Positions 1 to 10,345 of a stretch of 64,000 nt of DNA are shown in pieces. The position numbers and the translations under genes are program-made. The notes below the pieces were generated by a model. That model was not told the DNA's origin. It did not search any database and was given only the letters and a program-made list of their open reading frames with translations. Numbering within the stretch: position 1 is the stretch's first letter; every line of letters begins with the position of its first letter. The stretch is from the NCBI GenBank assembly GCA_963920705.1, contig OY987228.1, positions 20,034,565 to 20,098,564 of the forward strand. The letters run 5' to 3'. Source of the DNA: Odiellus spinosus (Eukaryota > Arthropoda > Arachnida > Opiliones > Phalangiidae).

Positions 1-373
1 TATTTACAAATAATCGCGAGATCCAAAATCGAAAATAAAAACTTACACCAACAATGTTTGTTAATGAGACAAGTTTTTAGCCGTAACGTTTACCATCATC
101 TATAATCGAATACAAAATGGCTCTCTCGCGTTAAATCTATACAATGGGAACGACTAGTTCCCGTTTGATGTTTTAGATAAGATCAAGGTTATTTCAATGT
201 ATCACTGAAAATCCAAATGACCGATATTTGGTAGCATCTTGTATTTCGAAAATACAGGTTTCGGATCAAGGTATTTTTTCCATCAACGATGAAACGAACG
301 CTTGTAAAAATGTTTGATGCCACGAAAGTTTAAAAACAATAAACGCCATTTCGTGTTCAATAATATATTAGTG

Positions 374-764
374 AGGGGGTGCAGGTTTTTGGATGTGGGT
401 GCTATGGGATGCTAATGTAAGAGTGGCGAAAAGGCTATAGAGTAACGTTTTCACCCCAGAGATCTTCCCTCGGTTCCACGTATAGTGGGTGTAATAAGAC
501 GTCGCAGTTTCGGAAGCTCACAATGGTAGATAAGAAATCGAGAACGAGGATGGCGGTTTTGGCATTGGGTGCTATGGGGTGCTAATGTTAATTTCACTCC
601 GACGGGTAAGAGCGGTGATTTGACATCGGCTAGAGAAGAGCGTTCTCTCAGGGGGGTGCTATCCTTGGTTCAACGTATAGTGGGTGTGATAAGAATCCGA
701 AATTTAAAGAGTACGCGACGACTGATAGGGAATCGAGAATATCGTCTTTAAAAGTATGCTTATG
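374..764. repeat. Two tandem ~190-bp modules in left arm
   Basis: Reverse-complement counterpart of 4880-5270. The 60-codon open frame here simply follows the repeat and is not taken as a gene. Confidence 0.7.
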
Positions 765-867
765 ATAAGAAATTCCATAGTGAAATAATCGGATTTCACC
801 GCATCCCCACCCCAGTTCTATAGTACAAAATATATCGAGATAGACGAATAAGTAAATAGAAACATAT

Positions 868-873
868 TTTATT
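868..873 (-). terminator. Poly(A) signal of left-arm gene
   Basis: Reverse-strand AATAAA, the mirror of 4771-4776. Confidence 0.5.
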
Positions 874-894
874 ATTATACACGATATGCGACGA

Positions 895-1009
895 TGTATT
901 ACATCAAATTAGACGTAGTATTCGTATGTTCAGATGCTGGGATAATATAATGGATATTCAACCCCATGCCCTGAACATACAAATACTACGTCTAATTTGA
1001 TGTAATACA
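895..1009. repeat. 38-bp stem-loop spanning the stop codon, left arm
   Basis: Mirror of 4635-4749: stems 895-932 and 972-1009. It is an inverted repeat inside the arm of a larger inverted repeat. Confidence 0.9.
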
Positions 1010-1668
1010 CTGCCGTACCCGAGTGTATACACTCTACATTTTCGCAGTACAAGGCGCGAGCATTCTCATCGCATGTGCTGACATAGTCTATAATTGCCAT
1101 CCCATCCCCTCCGCACCATATACATATAAATTTGTCGCCGACCAGCGTACAGCGTCCCATATTATACAATGCGTCAAAGTCCCATCCACTAGAAAAAAAA
1201 AAAAAAAAAATAAAATAAAAATAAAAAATCTAAATCTATAGTTATTCTAAAATAATTTCAAAACATACGGTATAATGTCGGCATCCACCTCCGCAATATC
1301 CTCGGTACTACCCCCACTCTCATAACCGGCGTCATCACCATCACCATCATCATTGAATAGTTCTTCGTCGTCGATGTCGTCGTGATTTGGTAGGTTCCAC
1401 CCTACGGCATCGATAACTACACCCTCGCCGACCGCTGGCTCTCCAACCGGCGCAACATCTACCTCGATATCGAACCTGTACGAACATACAAATAAATTAA
1501 CAAAACATACAAATTAAGACGAATTAAACCGAAATCTACTTACAACTCGTTCAGTGGGGGCTGTAATATAGCATCCACATCCCACAGAACCTCGTTGGGA
1601 ATTTGACCAGCGTTGTCTTGGTCGACGTGTGGGCATGGGGAAAATTGGGATCGTGGACATACATTCAT
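930..1668 (-). CDS. Spliced Cys-rich acidic protein, left-arm copy (unrecognised)
   Basis: Mirror copy of the gene at 3975-4714, on the minus strand. The exons are complement(1544-1668), complement(1269-1475) and complement(930-1188), 591 nt in all, giving 196 residues plus stop. The exon translations read the same as in the right-arm copy. A TATA box (complement 1715-1722) and a poly(A) signal (complement 868-873) sit in the matching places. The gene is transcribed outward, away from the palindrome centre, so the two copies are divergent. I do not recognise the family. Identical coding in both arms fits recent duplication or gene conversion; on its own it does not prove selection. Confidence 0.6.
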
Positions 1669-1714
1669 TTTAAATGTAAGACTGTCGAATGGTTTTTACA
1701 CACATTTCCGACGT

Positions 1715-1722
1715 TATTTATA
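1715..1722 (-). promoter_or_regulatory. TATA box of left-arm gene
   Basis: Reverse-strand TATAAATA, the mirror of 3921-3928, placed identically relative to the ATG at complement 1668. Confidence 0.5.
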
Positions 1723-1824
1723 CCCCAAATCTGTGTATGTAGATCATGACAACATGATTGTCATTATTTACTTGGATGAACGGAATTTGACCGACTGACC
1801 TCACAACTATATAAATGGCATAGT

Positions 1825-2085
1825 TTAATCTGCATTTCTTAACACTATATAGCTTTCATTTAGAAATTTTCTTAGCCATAGCTGGTACAGAATTAACTTA
1901 TAAAGATAAACAGAGAAATTCGGCAGTTGATAAGCGTCTCTTGATTTATTATTTATCCACAAACTTAATTTATAGACTTTAAACAAGCGACATAAGGTGT
2001 TCATTTCGTAGTATTTACAGCTCTCAGGCTGTTCAAATACCACATTTTTAAATAGTAAAACGACTTTTCGAGTCCCATCATCCAA
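1825..2085 (-). CDS. Possible 86-codon exon or ORF, left arm
   Basis: Mirror of 3558-3818 with the same translation and the same lack of an ATG start. Coding status is uncertain. Confidence 0.2.
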   Translation of the reverse strand: MDDGTRKVVLLFKNVVFEQPESCKYYEMNTLCRLFKVYKLSLWINNKSRDAYQLPNFSVYLYKLILYQLWLRKFLNESYIVLRNAD

Positions 2086-2353
2086 ATCACATTTCTACAT
2101 CCTATATTTAAAATTTTACTATTGTACGTAGTTTCACCTATTTTACTTAAATCAGGTCATTTAAATTTTCTAAAATCAAAGATAGTGTAAACTAGAAATA
2201 TAATATTGAGATTTTTCTTTTTCTGTTTCTAGAAATACTTATTTTAAAATACGTGATTTAGAGACATAATATCGAGAATTTTCTTGTTACGTTTCTGGAA
2301 ATACGTTTAAATTTAAAATTCAATTTTTTTTATATATAAAATTCCACTTATTG

Positions 2354-2595
2354 TGTCTAGCTTCACCTATTTTACTATAATTGACATCTTTTATGCTTAA
2401 ATTGTCACCCCTTCTACTTAAACTTGACAATTGTAACTATCAGAAAACGTTTTTTACGTGGACACTTCAATTATTTACATTCTAAATCAGGATGATGTTT
2501 GCCATATACCCCCGAAGTTTTTCCGTAGAGTACCGTAAACTTCCAATAAGAGAATTTATTTTTAATTTATGGTTTATCTGTGTAATTTAAATATC

Positions 2596-2631
<36 letters not shown>

Positions 2632-3225
2632 TAATTCCCTGGCTTTCACCGAAATGTTTTTAAAGTTTCCCTGAATATTTAGTTTTTAATTTATGCCCCC
2701 GAAGATTTCCTGGTTTACCAGGTTTTACGACTTTGTGTAAAACCTGATATCCGTAGTTCAGAGTTGATAAGCTTTATCCAACATTTGGAACGACCTGTAT
2801 TCCCGATTTCCACTCTACCGTTGTAAGCTCCTGGAACTACGGTGTCAAATTTAAAATTACCCCCTTAATACTTTAACACCGTTAATTCCAACGTGAAAAT
2901 ATGTTCTTGTCGGGTTCTCCCCTGAGACGTCATGAGTTTTTTCAGTTTACTTGAGAATTCCAACGCACTTGTTCAGTTTTTCTAGTTTCAGCTTCCGATT
3001 TGGATTTAGCATTGGTTCGTATAAACATTTTATACGCATTACAAACATACAGGATTGACGGAATTCTTCATAGGGTGTGACGTAAACAGTGGAAACCCTA
3101 AATCTTACGGTTTTCCGACTCCCCATGCTTAAAATATCTTCGAACTTTAAAATTAAAATTTTCGATCACGTGATAGGTTCCGCCATCGGATCTAACTACA
3201 TCCGATGGCGGAACATAACCAATAA
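2354..3225. other. Central spacer of the palindrome
   Basis: Non-repeated DNA between the arms. It holds a 31-base A run (2599-2629), a degraded piece of the ~190-bp module (about 2755-2850) and the hairpin at 3177-3214. No coding sequence can be supported. Confidence 0.7.
3177..3214. repeat. 15-bp perfect hairpin in palindrome spacer
   Basis: GTTCCGCCATCGGAT (3177-3191) and its exact reverse complement (3200-3214) flank an 8-base loop. It lies just inside the inner end of the right arm. Confidence 0.85.
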
Positions 3226-3557
3226 CAATAAGTGGAATTTTATATATAAAAAATTGAATTTTAAATTTAAACGTATTTCCAGAAACGTAACAAGAAAATT
3301 CTCGATATTATATCTCTAAATCACGTATTTTAAAATAAGTATTTCTAGAAACAGAAAAAGGAAAATCTCAATATTATATCTCGGGTTTACATATTTATAA
3401 ATAAGTATTTCTAGGAACACAAAAAGAAAAATCTCAATATTATATTTCTAGTTTACACTATCTTTGATTTTAGAAAATTTAAATGACCTGATTTAAGTAA
3501 AATAGGTGAAACTACGTACAATAGTAAAATTTTAAATATAGGATGTAGAAATGTGAT

Positions 3558-3818
3558 TTGGATGATGGGACTCGAAAAGTCGTTTTACTATTTAAAAATG
3601 TGGTATTTGAACAGCCTGAGAGCTGTAAATACTACGAAATGAACACCTTATGTCGCTTGTTTAAAGTCTATAAATTAAGTTTGTGGATAAATAATAAATC
3701 AAGAGACGCTTATCAACTGCCGAATTTCTCTGTTTATCTTTATAAGTTAATTCTGTACCAGCTATGGCTAAGAAAATTTCTAAATGAAAGCTATATAGTG
3801 TTAAGAAATGCAGATTAA
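3558..3818 (+). CDS. Possible 86-codon exon or ORF, right arm
   Basis: Open frame of 86 codons (begins with a TTG, preceded by a TAG stop). It contains stretches such as NVVFEQPESCKYYEMNTLCR and LYKLILYQLWLRKF. It has no ATG at the open end, so it would have to be an internal exon. It is preserved without change in the left arm (complement 1825-2085). It lies upstream of the TATA box of the three-exon gene, so it belongs to another transcript or is chance. The composition is AT-rich like its surroundings. Confidence 0.2.
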   Translation: MDDGTRKVVLLFKNVVFEQPESCKYYEMNTLCRLFKVYKLSLWINNKSRDAYQLPNFSVYLYKLILYQLWLRKFLNESYIVLRNAD

Positions 3819-3920
3819 ACTATGCCATTTATATAGTTGTGAGGTCAGTCGGTCAAATTCCGTTCATCCAAGTAAATAATGACAATCATGTTGTCATGAT
3901 CTACATACACAGATTTGGGG

Positions 3921-3928
3921 TATAAATA
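3921..3928 (+). promoter_or_regulatory. TATA box of right-arm gene
   Basis: TATAAATA lies 47 bp before the ATG at 3975. This spacing would put a transcription start near 3950 with a leader of about 25 nt. It is duplicated in the left arm. Confidence 0.5.
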
Positions 3929-3974
3929 ACGTCGGAAATGTGTGTAAAAACCATTCGACAGTCTTACATTTAAA

Positions 3975-4714
3975 ATGAATGTATGTCCACGATCCCAATT
4001 TTCCCCATGCCCACACGTCGACCAAGACAACGCTGGTCAAATTCCCAACGAGGTTCTGTGGGATGTGGATGCTATATTACAGCCCCCACTGAACGAGTTG
4101 TAAGTAGATTTCGGTTTAATTCGTCTTAATTTGTATGTTTTGTTAATTTATTTGTATGTTCGTACAGGTTCGATATCGAGGTAGATGTTGCGCCGGTTGG
4201 AGAGCCAGCGGTCGGCGAGGGTGTAGTTATCGATGCCGTAGGGTGGAACCTACCAAATCACGACGACATCGACGACGAAGAACTATTCAATGATGATGGT
4301 GATGGTGATGACGCCGGTTATGAGAGTGGGGGTAGTACCGAGGATATTGCGGAGGTGGATGCCGACATTATACCGTATGTTTTGAAATTATTTTAGAATA
4401 ACTATAGATTTAGATTTTTTATTTTTATTTTATTTTATTTTTTTTTTTTTTCTAGTGGATGGGACTTTGACGCATTGTATAATATGGGACGCTGTACGCT
4501 GGTCGGCGACAAATTTATATGTATATGGTGCGGAGGGGATGGGATGGCAATTATAGACTATGTCAGCACATGCGATGAGAATGCTCGCGCCTTGTACTGC
4601 GAAAATGTAGAGTGTATACACTCGGGTACGGCAGTGTATTACATCAAATTAGACGTAGTATTTGTATGTTCAGGGCATGGGGTTGAATATCCATTATATT
4701 ATCCCAGCATCTGA
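3975..4714 (+). CDS. Spliced Cys-rich acidic protein, right-arm copy (unrecognised)
   Basis: Three exons: 3975-4099, 4168-4374 and 4456-4714, totalling 591 nt (196 residues plus stop). Introns are 68 and 81 bp. Donors are gtaagt and gtatgt, acceptors are tacag and ctag, and all junctions keep frame (phase 2 at both). The start is the ATG in a TAAAATGA context, about 50 bp after a TATA box. Exon 1 gives MNVCPRSQFSPCPHVDQDNA and continues to an ILQPPLNEL end. Exon 2 is strongly acidic, with a DDIDDEELFNDDGDGDDAGY tract. Exon 3 holds a Cys-rich part (FICIWCGGDG, later STCDENARALYCENVECIH) and ends VEYPLYYPSI. There is no signal peptide or clear membrane span. The Cys pairs might bind metal, but no known domain is recognised. 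AATAAA follows 57 bp after the stop. The function is unknown. Confidence 0.62.
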
Positions 4715-4749
4715 ACATACGAATACTACGTCTAATTTGATGTAATACA
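4635..4749. repeat. 38-bp stem-loop spanning the stop codon, right arm
   Basis: Bases 4635-4672 and 4712-4749 are inverted copies (38 bp, one mismatch) around a 39-base loop. The first arm codes for the residues VYYIKLDVVFVC near the C-terminus. The second arm begins with the TGA stop. The mRNA could fold on itself across the end of the reading frame. Confidence 0.9.
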
Positions 4750-4770
4750 TCGTCGCATATCGTGTATAAT

Positions 4771-4776
4771 AATAAA
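4771..4776 (+). terminator. Poly(A) signal of right-arm gene
   Basis: AATAAA, 57 bp past the stop codon and just downstream of the 38-bp inverted repeat that spans the stop. Confidence 0.5.
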
Positions 4777-4879
4777 ATATGTTTCTATTTACTTATTCGT
4801 CTATCTCGATATATTTTGTACTATAGAACTGGGGTGGGGATGCGGTGAAATCCGATTATTTCACTATGGAATTTCTTAT

Positions 4880-5270
4880 CATAAGCATACTTTTAAAGAC
4901 GATATTCTCGATTCCCTATCAGTCGTCGCGTACTCTTTAAATTTCGGATTCTTATCACACCCACTATACGTTGAACCAAGGATAGCACCCCCCTGAGAGA
5001 ACGCTCTTCTCTAGCCGATGTCAAATCACCGCTCTTACCCGTCGGAGTGAAATTAACATTAGCACCCCATAGCACCCAATGCCAAAACCGCCATCCTCGT
5101 TCTCGATTTCTTATCTACCATTGTGAGCTTCCGAAACTGCGACGTCTTATTACACCCACTATACGTGGAACCGAGGGAAGATCTCTGGGGTGAAAACGTT
5201 ACTCTATAGCCTTTTCGCCACTCTTACATTAGCATCCCATAGCACCCACATCCAAAAACCTGCACCCCCT
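4880..5270. repeat. Two tandem ~190-bp modules in right arm
   Basis: Two head-to-tail diverged copies sharing CACCCACTATACGT, GAACCnAGGG, CGCTCTTAC, TTAGCAnCCCATAGCACCCA and a start of CTCGATT. The mirror pair is in the left arm at about 374-764. The same module recurs at about 6910-7060 and 7430-7830. Confidence 0.75.
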
Positions 5271-5643
5271 CACTAATATATTATTGAACACGAAATGGCG
5301 TTTATTGTTTTTAAACTTTCGTGGCATCAAACATTTTTACAAGCGTTCGTTTCATCGTTGATGGAAAAAATACCTTGATCCGAAACCTGTATTTTCGAAA
5401 TACAAGATGCTACCAAATATCGGTCATTTGGATTTTCAGTGATACATTGAAATAACCTTGATCTTATCTAAAACATCAAACGGGAACTAGTCGTTCCCAT
5501 TGTATAGATTTAACGCGAGAGAGCCATTTTGTATTCGATTATAGATGATGGTAAACGTTACGGCTAAAAACTTGTCTCATTAACAAACATTGTTGGTGTA
5601 AGTTTTTATTTTCGATTTTGGATCTCGCGATTATTTGTAAATA

Positions 5644-7830
5644 CGGGGCTCTCTTTCTGCGTGATGGCACCCCTTCGCCTGCTCATGTGTTAAGACTTTA
5701 AGAATAAATAATCGTTTAACAGAGATAGCAGCTTTTTTTTTTCCTATTAGCTCTATTTCAATAGATAAACACTGAAATCGAACCCTGATAAGCATTTGGA
5801 ACTCCAATTGCGGGGAAAATATTCGAGATAATGTCCGTCGAAGGCAAATTAATTGCTTTAAACAAGTCACACGGGGTGTTCTGTTTATGGAAGTTGCCAT
5901 TTTCTAGTGGTTCAAGCGTATGACCCGTTAATTTCGGAAACCCTTATGACTTTGATTCCATCGTCACCACCGAGAAATCTCGATAGAGGAACTGATTTCT
6001 CGAGTCCTCTCATCCAAATAATTAAAATATACAGTTTCACAACTTAAAATATTCCTCTTAATATATACCAGTTGTGTCCACACGGATTTCCGGTGTGTAA
6101 AATTTTCATTTCCCCGACGGAACGAGCGGTTTTCCCTACTCCCTATTTTTCTTTCTGGGTTCCCGAAACTACTACCCCAAATCACACCACTTGGCTGGGT
6201 GCCTTTGGCATGCGTCTGCGGTAAACGGAAGTTTTTCACAAGTTGGTTAATTCAAATAATAATAATAATAATAATAATATATCTTTATTGTCTACTCTAA
6301 AAAATTGGTACATTTTCGGGTAGGCTAAGTCGCAAGCGACTTTTATGCCTCTTAATTGTTCAAAGTTAGTTTTTACAAGGCTTTTGGTTGATTAGTTAAT
6401 AAAAAGAGTAAGTGTCATTATGCTTGACGGATTAATATTGTTAAAAAGTTTAGCTCCTTTACAAAAATCGATTTGAATTTTAGTTCTGTTTTAGCCTGAG
6501 GAATTGCAACAATTTCAAGTTTACGTGTGAAATATCGAGAGAGTTTAACATCACCACCCTCTAACACCCACGTTGGTGAATTTTAAAAGAATATTAGCCG
6601 TTAAACCTACTGTAGCCCGTCAAAGTCAAATAAACATTGTCTCCCTATAACACCCACCCCATCTTATCTTAATTATATGTTTAATTGGAGGGCTGGTAAC
6701 AATGGGTGGAAGTCGCTGGGGCGCACGATTCAAATTTATAACACGCGCGGTTAATTTTCGACGCGTCGCGGGATGCGCGGGATGACACCCTCACCTTTTC
6801 TTCTGTTTTAAGTGTGAATAATAGAGATAACAGCCCTTCCTCCTATTAGCTCTATTTCAAAAGATAAACGCAGAACTCTGTCTTGTCTGGCATTTGGAAC
6901 CAGCGGTATGATCGATTCCTTATCAACCTGGGTGAACTCTTAAAATTCCGATGTCTTATCGGAGCCACTACCCGTCGAACCGCTCTCTGCGGTGAAAACA
7001 TATTCCTATAGCCGGTGTCAAATCAGCGCTCTTACCCATCGAATTAAAATTAACATTAGCAAAAACTAAATGGTATATTTCTTTTTATACTACCAAATGT
7101 TTTCTTTCGGGTTAACCGCTTGTTTACATTACCTCTTGAAAACATCACCCATCTCCTGTTGTATAAGCCTAAAACTTATTAACGGTTAAGCCTATTAAGA
7201 TTTTCAGATTGAAATGTTTCCGTTTTCCCGTCGAAATCTACCGATTCTACTTTATAAGGCGCGCGGTTAATTTCCAACGTGTCGCGGGATGCCACCCTTT
7301 CGCCCTCTCCTCTGTTTTAAGACTTTAAGGATAAATAATTCGTTTAATCATAGCAGCCTTCTTTCCCTATTAGCTCTATTTCAAAAGATAAACACCGAAC
7401 TCGAACGCTGATAAGCATTTGGAACTAGTGATATTCCAGATTTCTTATCTGCCGTTGTAAGCTTCCGAAACTACGGCGTCTAATCACACCCTCTATACGT
7501 AGAACCAAGGGTAGCTCTCCACGGGGTGAACGCTCTTCTCTACCCGACGTTAAATCGGCGCTCTTACCCGTCGAAGCCAAATTAGCATTGCCACTCCATA
7601 GCACCCAAAACAAAAACTGCCACCCCGATATTCACGATTTCTTATCTGCCGCTGTGAGCTTCCGAAACAGCGGAGTCTTATCACACCCCTTTGCGGGGTG
7701 TCGCTGGCATAGGTCTGCGGCTATACCGCCTTTCAATTGCCGGGAGAATATCCGGGGAAATGTCCGTCGAAGGAAAATTAACATTACCACCCCATAGAAC
7801 CCATGATCAAAACTGCCACCCCGTGATAGT
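5644..7830. repeat. Decayed repeat complex flanking the palindrome
   Basis: Three diverged copies of a block containing CCTATTAGCTCTATTTCAA followed by AGATAAAC and GCATTTGGAAC start near 5660, 6785 and 7285. They are interleaved with ~190-bp module copies (about 6910-7060, 7430-7625 and 7625-7830). Short CACCC-rich remnants occur at 6550-6660. Open frames of 60-90 codons here are repeat-derived; none has gene-like features. Confidence 0.6.
6254..6350 (-). mobile_element. 3' tail of a non-LTR retrotransposon-like element
   Basis: Read on the minus strand: a 7-bp stem with AAGTCGC/GCGACTT (6327-6342), then AATAAA (complement 6284-6289), then an (ATT)n tail (6254-6280). A short stem followed by a poly(A) signal and a trinucleotide tail is typical of LINE 3' ends. 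No reverse transcriptase remains, so this is a badly truncated copy or a SINE-like derivative. Confidence 0.4.
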
Positions 7831-7962
7831 CAACTCTCATTTTTTATTTACTATAATGATGTAAAAACCAAATAATCTCGGACTAATTTGATCTGGTTTT
7901 AATCAATTAACAATGAAATTAATTCCATTAGATTTTTATACTGATAGATATGGATCGGTTAA

Positions 7963-8204
7963 AATGAGGCTGTTACGGGTTTTTCATGTAAATCATAGAA
8001 AATTTACCGCGACAGTAAAAATACATATTTTATAATCGCCATTTTTCTCAATTTTTAAAATAATAATTCCCCTAAATTCTACGTCATCATTATAATCGCG
8101 TGGTTATTGTAGAGCCTACTGTTGATTCTCACGCGTTCTGGCACAAGTGATAAGGTATCTTTCGCGCGGTCTTTTTCGTAAAAGTACTTAATCCAAGAAA
8201 CGCC
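7963..8204 (+). mobile_element. Family E (AGTGAGGCTGTCAC) element, partial
   Basis: Follows a TTAA. It starts with a diverged AATGAGGCTGTTAC end, then ACCGCGACAGTAAAAATACA, a TACGTCATCA motif, and CGGTCTTTTTCGTAAAAGTA before TTAATCC. The same order recurs at 20129, 23438 and, inverted, at 18176, 25540, 39283 and 58197. Confidence 0.6.
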
Positions 8205-8436
8205 TAAATGTTAGTCATAATGGCATAATTATTTACTTTAGTTAGTCAGTTATCAATTGAAAATATGTACTTTGAACCTTAGTGTTAATATAGTCTGAAT
8301 TAATTATTATAATCTGTTCTTGGCGTCAGTAACCAGTTGGGGATAATTATATATAAATTTTACTTCATATGTGTTGGTAGTTAATTATTCGGGAATAATT
8401 ACGTTCTTTGTTATTGCGAGTGTCAGGAGCGTCAGT

Positions 8437-9057
8437 CGGCCCAAAATGATCTATTCCCATTTCGCCCAAGGCATTTTTTGCCCAAAATTATCTATTCCCA
8501 TTTCGCCCAATCCTACTTTGCCCAATCGCTTTATCATTTGGCCCTAAATTATCTCTTCCCATTTTGCCCAAACTAAAAATTCCTTTTCTCAATTCGCCCA
8601 ATCCCAATTTGCCCAATCGTTTTATCAGTTAGCCTAGAATTATCTATTCCCATTTCGCCCAACCCAAAAATTTCTCTTCCCTTTTCGCCTAAAACGATTA
8701 AAGCTTAAATCTTTTAAAATTTAAAGTCTTAGTAGGCCAAAAAAGTGACTTTTATTTAATTTAGGTTAGGTTAGGTTGGGGGGGAAAAAGTGGAAAAATG
8801 TGACTTGGGCAAAATGAGATTGGTCCAAATCACAATTGGGCGAAACGAGATTGGGCGAGAAGACATTAGGCCAAATGGGAATTGGGCCAACGGGAATTGG
8901 GCGAAAAGAAATTGGGCCAAATGGGATTTGGGCGAAAAGAAATTGGGCGAAATGGGAATTGGGCGAAATGAAATTGTGCGAAAAGAAACTGGGCGAAATG
9001 GGAATTGGGCGAAATGAAATTGGGCGAAAATAAATTGGGCGAAATGGGGGTAGACCG
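8437..9057. mobile_element. GCCCA-rich foldback element
   Basis: The left half is built of degenerate repeats of TTCCCATTTCGCCCAA. The right half is built of the reverse complement, TTGGGCGAAATGGGAA. The halves meet around a short AT-rich centre (about 8690-8770). Matching outer ends read CGG...CCCATTTCGCCCAA. A similar ~20-bp stretch (GGGAATAATTAnGTnCTTTG) lies on both sides. Overlapping open frames on both strands (65-120 codons) are only translations of the repeat. Confidence 0.8.
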
Positions 9058-9941
9058 GGAATAATTATGTACTTTGTGTCAGTACTTCGTCCGAATATAC
9101 TTGATATCAGTTTGTTCTTGGTTATCAATTATATAGCGAGTCTGGAGAATTTACAAGTTTACGCGTTTGGATCAGTTAGAATTTAGGAATATTATCACTA
9201 TTGATCAGTATATAATCAATCAGAAAATATAACAATGTGTTGTCTATAGCTATGATATAATCGTACTAAAACCCTAGTAAACAACGTGTCGGCGGTACTC
9301 GATTAATTTCGAGGAATAATCCTGGCTGGAATCATTAGACTAGACTTACTTTCGACCCCCCTTTTGATCTTAATAGAGCCTCATTGAAGGAACTCTATAA
9401 CGATTGTTTGATATATTGGCTCTGAGGCAATCCCTATACTATATCTAACTCTAATTCTGTATATCTCTGGTACCTTCTAGCAATTTACCGAGAGAAGGAA
9501 TGTCTGAGCAAAATTGGTTCCCTCGGGATTTCGGCCCTTTCAATTTTGGTCTCCTAGAAACCGCCTAGTATTTTTTTCCTATACCCTATAGATTTTCGCC
9601 GATGGTTTGGGGCTCACGTTGGCTCCGTAATAGAGAGAACATTGATTATAAATACCGTACCTCGCGGAAGAAATCAATTCCCAGGGTTTAATCTCGCCTT
9701 GTTTGTACTAGACTCACCTTCCTCCTACGCTATCTGGATAGTCTGAGATTTGTTTAACAAGATGTAGAACACGTGCTGTACCCTGTCTTTGCATTCTATA
9801 TACTGCATGAGGTTCAAACAAAGATAATAAAGTAAAGGAATGGAAGCTCTCCAAAACTCGAACTGTACTTGTAACCATTAACATTCTGTCTATTGCAACA
9901 ATGATAGAACTATTAACAATGGACACTTATCTTAATATATA
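9058..9941. other. Noncoding stretch
   Basis: AT-rich unique sequence with no supported gene, RNA or repeat. The longest frames are about 70 codons and lack a good context. Confidence 0.5.
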
Positions 9942-10345
9942 CAGACGAATAAGCGGTCTCTAACGGCGAACAATTGCAAAAGTAGTAACTAATAAAACCA
10001 CACGCTTGGCTGCTGTGTATAGAGAATATGAAGACGCCGGCACAGACGAATAAGCGGTCTCTAACGGCGAACAATTGCAAAAGTAGTAACTAATAAAACC
10101 ACACGCTTGGCTGCTGTGTATAGAGAATATGAAGACGCCGGCACAGACGAATAAGCGGTCTCTAACGGCGAACAATTGCAAAAGTAGTAACTAATAAAAC
10201 CACACGCTTGGCTGCTGTGTATAGAGAATATGAAGACGCCGGCACAGACGAATAAGCGGTCTCTAACGGCGAACAATTGCAAAAGTAGTAACTAATAAAA
10301 CCACACGCTTGGCTGCTGTGTATAGAGAATATGATGACGCCGGCA
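9942..10345. repeat. Tandem array, 4 x 101 bp
   Basis: Units start at 9942, 10043, 10144 and 10245, each beginning CAGACGAATAAGCGGTCTCT and ending GACGCCGGCA. The first three look identical; the last has a G in place of A (ATGATGACG). The unit is a diverged relative of the core of the element at 20911-21594, as both share the order AAGCG, CTACGGC or CTAACGGC, ACTAA-AAAACCAC and AGA-TA-GAAGACGC. Confidence 0.9.

Larger units (their letters stand above)
1..5643. repeat. Large inverted repeat (palindrome) with gene-bearing arms
   Basis: The left arm (1-2353) is the reverse complement of the right arm (3226-5643), around an 873-bp spacer (2354-3225). Base 1 pairs with 5643, so the left arm is cut by the window edge or ends there, and the true outer boundary is unknown. 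The arms are near-identical. The main differences are a ~63-bp tandem duplication in the right arm near 3340-3410 and a one-base change in a poly(T)/poly(A) tract inside an intron. Each arm encodes identical translations of the same spliced gene. It could be a foldback transposon, a palindromic segmental duplication kept alike by gene conversion, or an assembly artefact. The unique spacer and the arm-specific differences argue against a simple read-hairpin artefact. Confidence 0.95.

Noticed and set aside
1..5643. Virus-like or Polinton-type terminal inverted repeat
   Set aside because: No polymerase, integrase or capsid gene lies between the arms; the spacer is only 873 bp.
8766..9128. 120-codon reverse frame and two forward frames
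   Set aside because: They translate the GCCCAA/TTGGGC short repeat of a foldback element.
9960..10282. Repeated 73-codon reverse frames
   Set aside because: Product of the 101-bp tandem array; 101 is not a multiple of 3 and the frames have no gene context.
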